From: Petrosia ficiformis
Taxonomy: Eukaryota > Porifera > Demospongiae > Haplosclerida > Petrosiidae
Direction: 5' to 3'
Assembly: GCA_947044365.1 (NCBI GenBank)
Contig: OX345636.1
Coordinates: 4,050,001 to 4,114,000 of the forward strand
Length of the DNA: 64,000 nt
How positions within the stretch are numbered: position 1 is the stretch's first letter; each line of letters starts with the position of its first letter. The notes under the pieces are model-generated. The model did no database searches, was not told the DNA's origin, and worked only from the letters and a program-made list of their open reading frames with translations. Position numbers and translations under genes: made by a program. Of the stretch, positions 58,790 through 64,000 are shown one piece after another.

Positions 58790-59215
58790 TATTATTTATT
58801 ATTATGATACTTTTTATCAATTACTAATGAAGAAGTCACATTGTCATATAAGAATATTTTTTGGGATTGACTATAAATTATAGTACAATAATTATATATC
58901 AGTTGACATTCCACCACTGAAATTTTCCCATACTAGTCACCTAATAGCATTTTAAACAACATAATGATCACTAATACACAGTTACTTGTAGAGATGTAAG
59001 TGAACAACTAAAAATATCAAGTGATAAGCACTGTAAAATTAATCATTATTCATGATGAGTTAAGCATTTGAATGTCTCTCATGTTAGGCGTAAAGGTCTT
59101 GATTAAGAAATGATCTAATTTCAAACTATATTGCGCATCACCCACGTGGCATGTTAAAATGCTTCATGCATCTTAAAGAATGTTGTACAATACTTCACAA
59201 TAAATAATATTACAT
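58790..59215. repeat. repeat of about 420 bp, copy 1 (partner 62385-62800)
   Basis: Shared in order: TTACTAATGAAGAA, CCCATACTAGTCACCTAATA, TTTTAAACAACATAAT, CACAGTTACTT, GAACAACTAAAAATRTCAA, GCATTTGAATGTCTC, ATAAAGGTCT/GTAAAGGTCT and TGATCTAAT. By eye about 80% identical; same orientation. Confidence 0.85.
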
Positions 59216-59219
59216 TTTG

Positions 59220-60050
59220 AGAGTGTTTTCATGTTAACCTCAGTATATTGCTGTTTTGTGAATTAGACCACTTTACTTCTCAGCCCTTCTTATTATAATA
59301 CATATTACTTTGACCATCATCAGATAAACTCTCTCATTTGGAGACAAATATAAAGTATATGTATGAGGGGAAAGGTAATCACAGAATATTTCATTGAGTA
59401 CGGCACATATTGGATTGTTTATGAAAGAAAATGTTACAAATTTAAACTCCTGATTTCTGTATTCTTGTATGTATTCGGTATTCTTGTATGTATTTTGTGT
59501 TCAGAACTTCAAATTATTCATATATATCATTATAACCACACAAGTAGTAGTCATCAGCATTCATACAGGTTAATGAGATTAGTAACAGATGTTTCACGGC
59601 ACATTTTGGTAAATTTAATTGAGTTGCATTTCACCAGTTATTCTCAATGGTTACTACTTGCATCATGTATTAAATGTTTCATACTATATTATCAAATATG
59701 ATATGCATTTCATTTTTGTGTTCTTCTAAAGAATTTGTTAAATTATAATACATATTTGATTTCAGAATTCATAAAGTAATAATTACATATTATATCATTC
59801 TTCATGATGTTTTAAACATTTTTACATGGGATATGTTAATAAAGTTTGGGATAACAACTTGCTTATGGAACAATGACATAATTATCAATTCATATAACAA
59901 TAATAATAATAAATTTGAAATATCAAACCAATAGCTTGAGTGAGAATAATTAAATCAACATATAACACTAACAATACCTATACATCTAACATACTTCTTA
60001 TATTATATGAGACTATAAAAGATACATGTACTACTATTTCCTGACTCCTT
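59220..60050. other. intergenic, no gene seen
   Basis: AT-rich; one 112-codon open stretch (59363-59698) has no family features and an AT-driven composition. Confidence 0.5.
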
Positions 60051-60061
60051 ATATGGAGAAG

Positions 60062-61113
60062 AACAGGTTGACCCACAAATGCAATTAGTAATTATGTGGT
60101 TACAGGTGAGCAATAATTTTCAATAAGTTTTGAACACGTACAAACAACTAAATGCAATACGTTTGAGATGTGCTCACACTTTACAATCAACTGATGATCA
60201 TACTACAGCAGTGTTAACAAACTTACCCAGTCTGACAAACGTTGTAATATAACATGTAACATAACATGTAACATGATACATGATACTAATGATTATGACA
60301 TTTTTTGTACAATTAAACCACATCTGTTAAGTGTTTGTATGTTATAATGAGTAATAATGTCAAGATTTGAACACAGAATCCATACATGAATGCTATCTTA
60401 CAACAACCAAATGAGTAACTCACATTATTTACTCAACCGATGAAAATACTGTAGCAATGCTAACAAAACCTAGCTAGCCTGTCAAAGGTTTATATAGTCA
60501 TTTTACAATCAAAATGATGTGAAGATTGTTGCATATGAAAAGTGTAAAATTTTAGTTCTAGCTAAAACAGTAATGTGCCTGCATTCGTGTCTGATGACAT
60601 TGAAAGAGAAGACTTCCTGCTCATAGGATTATAGAAAGTATAGTGCTGAATTGTAGCATTTTTAGTGAATACGTATTATTATGTTTTGTATGAAATTTAT
60701 TATATTACTGTACATAGATACTGCTTCACTGTACACTTCCTATATACATTATCTTAACAAATTGTTCTCTGCATGAATGAATATTTAATACATAATAATT
60801 CTGTGACTCTGTGTGGTCTGTACAACAGATATCACATTACTAATAATCATGCGCTAAATGGTAAGTTGCTAATGCAGTCTTTTGATAAGACCCACAAGAA
60901 TGAGATGAATCTAAATTAACAAACAGAGCCTACAAATGCAATTAGTAATTATATGGTTACAGGTGAGCAATAATTTCAAGTTTGAACACAGAATACATAA
61001 TTATAATTATCATAACAACTAAACGCGATACATTTGAGAGAGGTTCACACTTTACAATCAACTCATCATCATACTACAGCAGTGTTAACAAACCTGCCCA
61101 GTCTGACAAACAT
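60062..61113. repeat. direct repeat pair of about 180 bp (60062-60241 and 60925-61113)
   Basis: Both carry ACAAATGCAATTAGTAATTA, GGTTACAGGTGAGCAATAAT, CACACTTTACAATCAACT and CATACTACAGCAGTGTTAAC, then CCCAGTCTGACAAAC. A related scrap (AAACCACATCTGTTA) recurs at 54486, 60315 and 62912. Confidence 0.85.
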
Positions 61114-62384
61114 TTAGGTATTATACTGTAATGAAAATAATGTGAGATAGTCTTTTTATGTATCCACACATGTAGCAAAGAATATCTGTACACTGTCCAA
61201 AACTTTAATTGTGATTATACACACATATCCTGTGTATCACAATTTATGTTTCAATATCCGCATTTATCTCAGAGATTTTACAAAAGTGAGATAGATCAGG
61301 TAAATATGTACATACAAATCATGTAATGTAACAAATACGTACATAATATGTATATATAATTTGTATTACTATTTCTTTTTGTATCCACACAGGTAGCAAA
61401 GAATCCCTGTACACTGCACAATGCACAAAACGCTAATTCTGCACGATTATACATGCATGTGTACTACAATTTATGTTCAACATCTGCAGAATGTTTACAA
61501 AACTGAGATAATTATATAGATTATGTGAATGAAGAAATTGTTTCGAAACCTGTTGAATATCGTCAGTGGTCATTTTAAAAGTTGGATAATCATTAATTTT
61601 ATTAATAAAATACATTTTTTATTGGGTATAGTTATACTAGCTAGGAACTAATCATACAACATGTGAAATGAATAACACATTGTGTTGTGATGATAACTAT
61701 GGGCTAATTTGACTAGTAGAAGAGTAAAAGAAGCCTTCACAAACTATAACGAATGATGTTTCACTGAAAATTTTGGGTAAATTCAACAAACTTTATAGGT
61801 TAAATGAGCTGGTTGTCACCTATTATTCTGATTAGTTAATATTTGAATCATGCATTATTCCAAAATGTATTATCAAATATGATATACTAATTTCCCTTCT
61901 GTATTGGTTTTATGCATGAATGCTTCTATGCAGTTTATGGATAGGAAATAACTGATTATATTTTTGAATTGGGTCTCTAAATATCAGACACTATTATAAT
62001 TGTTCTAGTTGTAAACTCTAAGCACAACTAGATGTGACTATTTATACTGGATGTCACAGTGTTGAGTAAATGTGAAACTCATTTAGCCAAGTTTTAAAAC
62101 ACCACATTCATTATTATAGTATACAGGATTGTGGCAATTGTAATACAAGACATAGTTTTATAGAAGCCCTTATTAATATGAGGAATGTATGTCTACAGGT
62201 ATCATTAGCAACAGATGACATAACTAAATTGCAATAGTCAGAGTAATTATGTATGTGCATCAATCACATATATGTACATGAATGAATAATGATATTTTAT
62301 CTCATTAATGTTGATGTATAATGCTGTTTCCTTCAAGCTACAGTCTCTTTTGTGTATTAGAAGAAATGAGTATAAAATATTATG

Positions 62385-62800
62385 TCATGCCTCACTATCA
62401 TACTGTTTATCATTTACTAATGAAGAAAAGATTAAGTCCATTGTCTTATAAAAATATTTTTGGGGGTTGACTACAATGTACAATAATCAAGTGACATTCA
62501 ACCACTGACATTTCCCATACTAGTCACCTAATACTGTTTTAAACAACATAATAATCTCTAATGCACAGTTACTTTTGGAGACGTAAGCGAACAACTAAAA
62601 ATGTCAAATGATACATATAAGCACTGTAAATCTTCTTCATGATGAATAAAGCATTTGAATGTCTCACTCATTCTAACCATAAAGGTCTGGATTAAAAAAA
62701 TGATCTAATCTCAAACTTTATTGAGCATCACCTTCATCACATGTTAAAAATTAATGCTTAATGCATCATAAAGAATATTATAAATTACTTCATAATAATT
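62385..62800. repeat. repeat of about 420 bp, copy 2 (partner 58790-59215)
   Basis: See the partner entry. Upstream, 62330-62370 resembles 53345-53375 (CTACAGTCTCTT / CTACAGCCACTTCTTT). Confidence 0.85.
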
Positions 62801-62829
62801 AATGTAGATTAGCAAGTTCTCTAGTCATG

Positions 62830-64000
62830 TATAACTATATGATTATCATACTCATGAAATGTAACATAACATGTAACATGATACTAATGATTATAACATT
62901 TTTGTACCATCAAACCACATCTGTTACTTTACCTACACATACAATTAGTATTTTTATGTTTATATATTTGAACACAGAATACATACAATTCTACTGTCTT
63001 CCAACAATGAAATTCTATAGATTTACTTTGAGAGAGGTTGACATTTTACAATATGAATAATAGTAATAAAAACAGGATTTAAATGGGTAATTAAAAAATA
63101 CTCCAAATTTATGATATTTCAGTGTGTGTATACACAATAATGTCATTTGAGTTTGCTACCATATTTACTAAATACTGTTTGGCTTTTGATTACATATGCA
63201 ATTTGGCAGCAAATTAGCTTATCATCAAGAGCTAAGTGCCATTATATCATTAAAAGAAGAGTAACATAACCTACTAAGATTAATTTTGTTAGAGTACAGC
63301 CTCTCTGTACTCAAACTTTCAATGGAATCACTTGAATGCAGTTGCCTGTATTATAAAACACATAAAAATAATTATATATTACGTTTGAGTGTAGCTCTCC
63401 AGCTATAGTGCAGTGGTTCTAAAAACCATTTGTTAAACACAGAAGTAAAAGGTTTGTAATAGAAATCTTTATATCAATATAAATCTTCATATAAAAAATA
63501 AAAACATTGTCAGTCTGTGTTATGATTGTCATCTATTTATTATTTTGGAAGCATAGTTATTCCACACTAAATTTAATTTAGTAAGCACCAAACAATACCC
63601 AGCTTTTTCTAGATAATTTCTATCTCATTTGTTAAGATAATGCCCTTTATGAACAAATTTGAAATTTTACACATAATAAATATAATTTATTAGATATTGT
63701 CAATGCTGATTTTGAAAGTTGTATTAAAAATATTTATTCGCTTTATCAATAATAGGGTATATTATTATACATACATTTTAAATCTTTCAGCTTCAATCCT
63801 TCCTATTTTATAATGTGTTATATATACTACTATAATTATTATATGAAATGAATAATACATAGTGTTGTGATGATAACTATGAACTAATTAGCAGACTAAA
63901 AGTCTGTGTAGAAACCCATACAAATATGAGGAATGGAATCATGTCGCACTGCAGATTGATACTATTAAGTATTGCTTTATAGTCCTGCTAAGATTATCGT
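62830..64000. other. intergenic, no gene seen
   Basis: AT-rich DNA with scraps of the repeat families above. No coding or RNA signal found. Confidence 0.5.

Noticed and set aside
59363..59701. 112-codon open stretch on the plus strand
   Set aside because: No family motif, AT-driven residues (I, Y, L, F), no promoter or splice context; consistent with chance in AT-rich DNA.

Overview
This is animal nuclear DNA. Genes are split by short GT-AG introns (54-280 nt in the transposase and dermatopontin genes), there is a eukaryotic tRNA-Ala(AGC), base composition is AT-rich, and most of the window is transposon debris. The protein families (WSC plus aerolysin-fold secreted proteins, dermatopontins, SRCR proteins, Cys-rich non-LTR retrotransposons, Tc1, hAT and tyrosine-recombinase elements) fit an early-branching marine animal. 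A demosponge is my best guess, but that is an inference from family content and not a demonstrated identity. Layout: 0-10.8 kb is a field of diverged local repeats, small fold-back elements and 5'-truncated retrotransposon ends carrying (ATT)n; I see no host gene there. 11.2-16.7 kb is the most interesting host locus. It holds two direct copies of a roughly 2.6 kb unit, each with a single-exon WSC + aerolysin-like gene on the minus strand and a four-exon dermatopontin gene on the plus strand, fired head-to-head from about 135 bp of shared promoter. A third, diverged and decayed version of the same pair lies at 57.15-58.34 kb in the opposite orientation: an intact-looking dermatopontin gene with an aerolysin-partner fragment upstream, again divergent. 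18.9-21.8 kb is a multi-exon secreted SRCR-domain gene with a hAT-type MITE in its second intron. 22-36 kb is largely gene-poor: a retrotransposon C-terminal remnant, Tc1 and hAT transposase fragments, several MITEs with exact target-site duplications, one tRNA-Ala gene, and a possible noncoding transcript with repeated exon-like units. 36.2-38.9 kb is a complete TTAA-flanked DNA transposon encoding a DUF7869-like transposase; its coding region is split by a 442-bp fold-back element with a perfect 9-bp target duplication. 39.6-48.1 kb is a graveyard: an ankyrin fragment, a non-LTR retrotransposon with restriction-like-endonuclease signature, a minisatellite, a TTAA MITE, a tyrosine-recombinase (Crypton-like) gene, and a Tc1 transposase gene with an intron. 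48.5 kb is a tRNA-like gene, and 49.7 kb has a coiled-coil exon fragment. 50-57 kb and 58.4-64 kb are low-copy repeats with no convincing gene, apart from a piggyBac-like TTAA element at 55.3-55.9 kb. Two patterns cut across the window. (1) In-frame stops in decayed coding sequences are almost all TGA, which suggests CpG decay of CGA codons. (2) The two aerolysin-like paralogues differ mainly in the predicted membrane-inserting region and at their ends, while their dermatopontin partners are almost identical. How the divergent pair works together is not known from sequence; co-expression of a secreted pore-forming-fold protein with a secreted matrix/lectin-like protein is the simplest reading.
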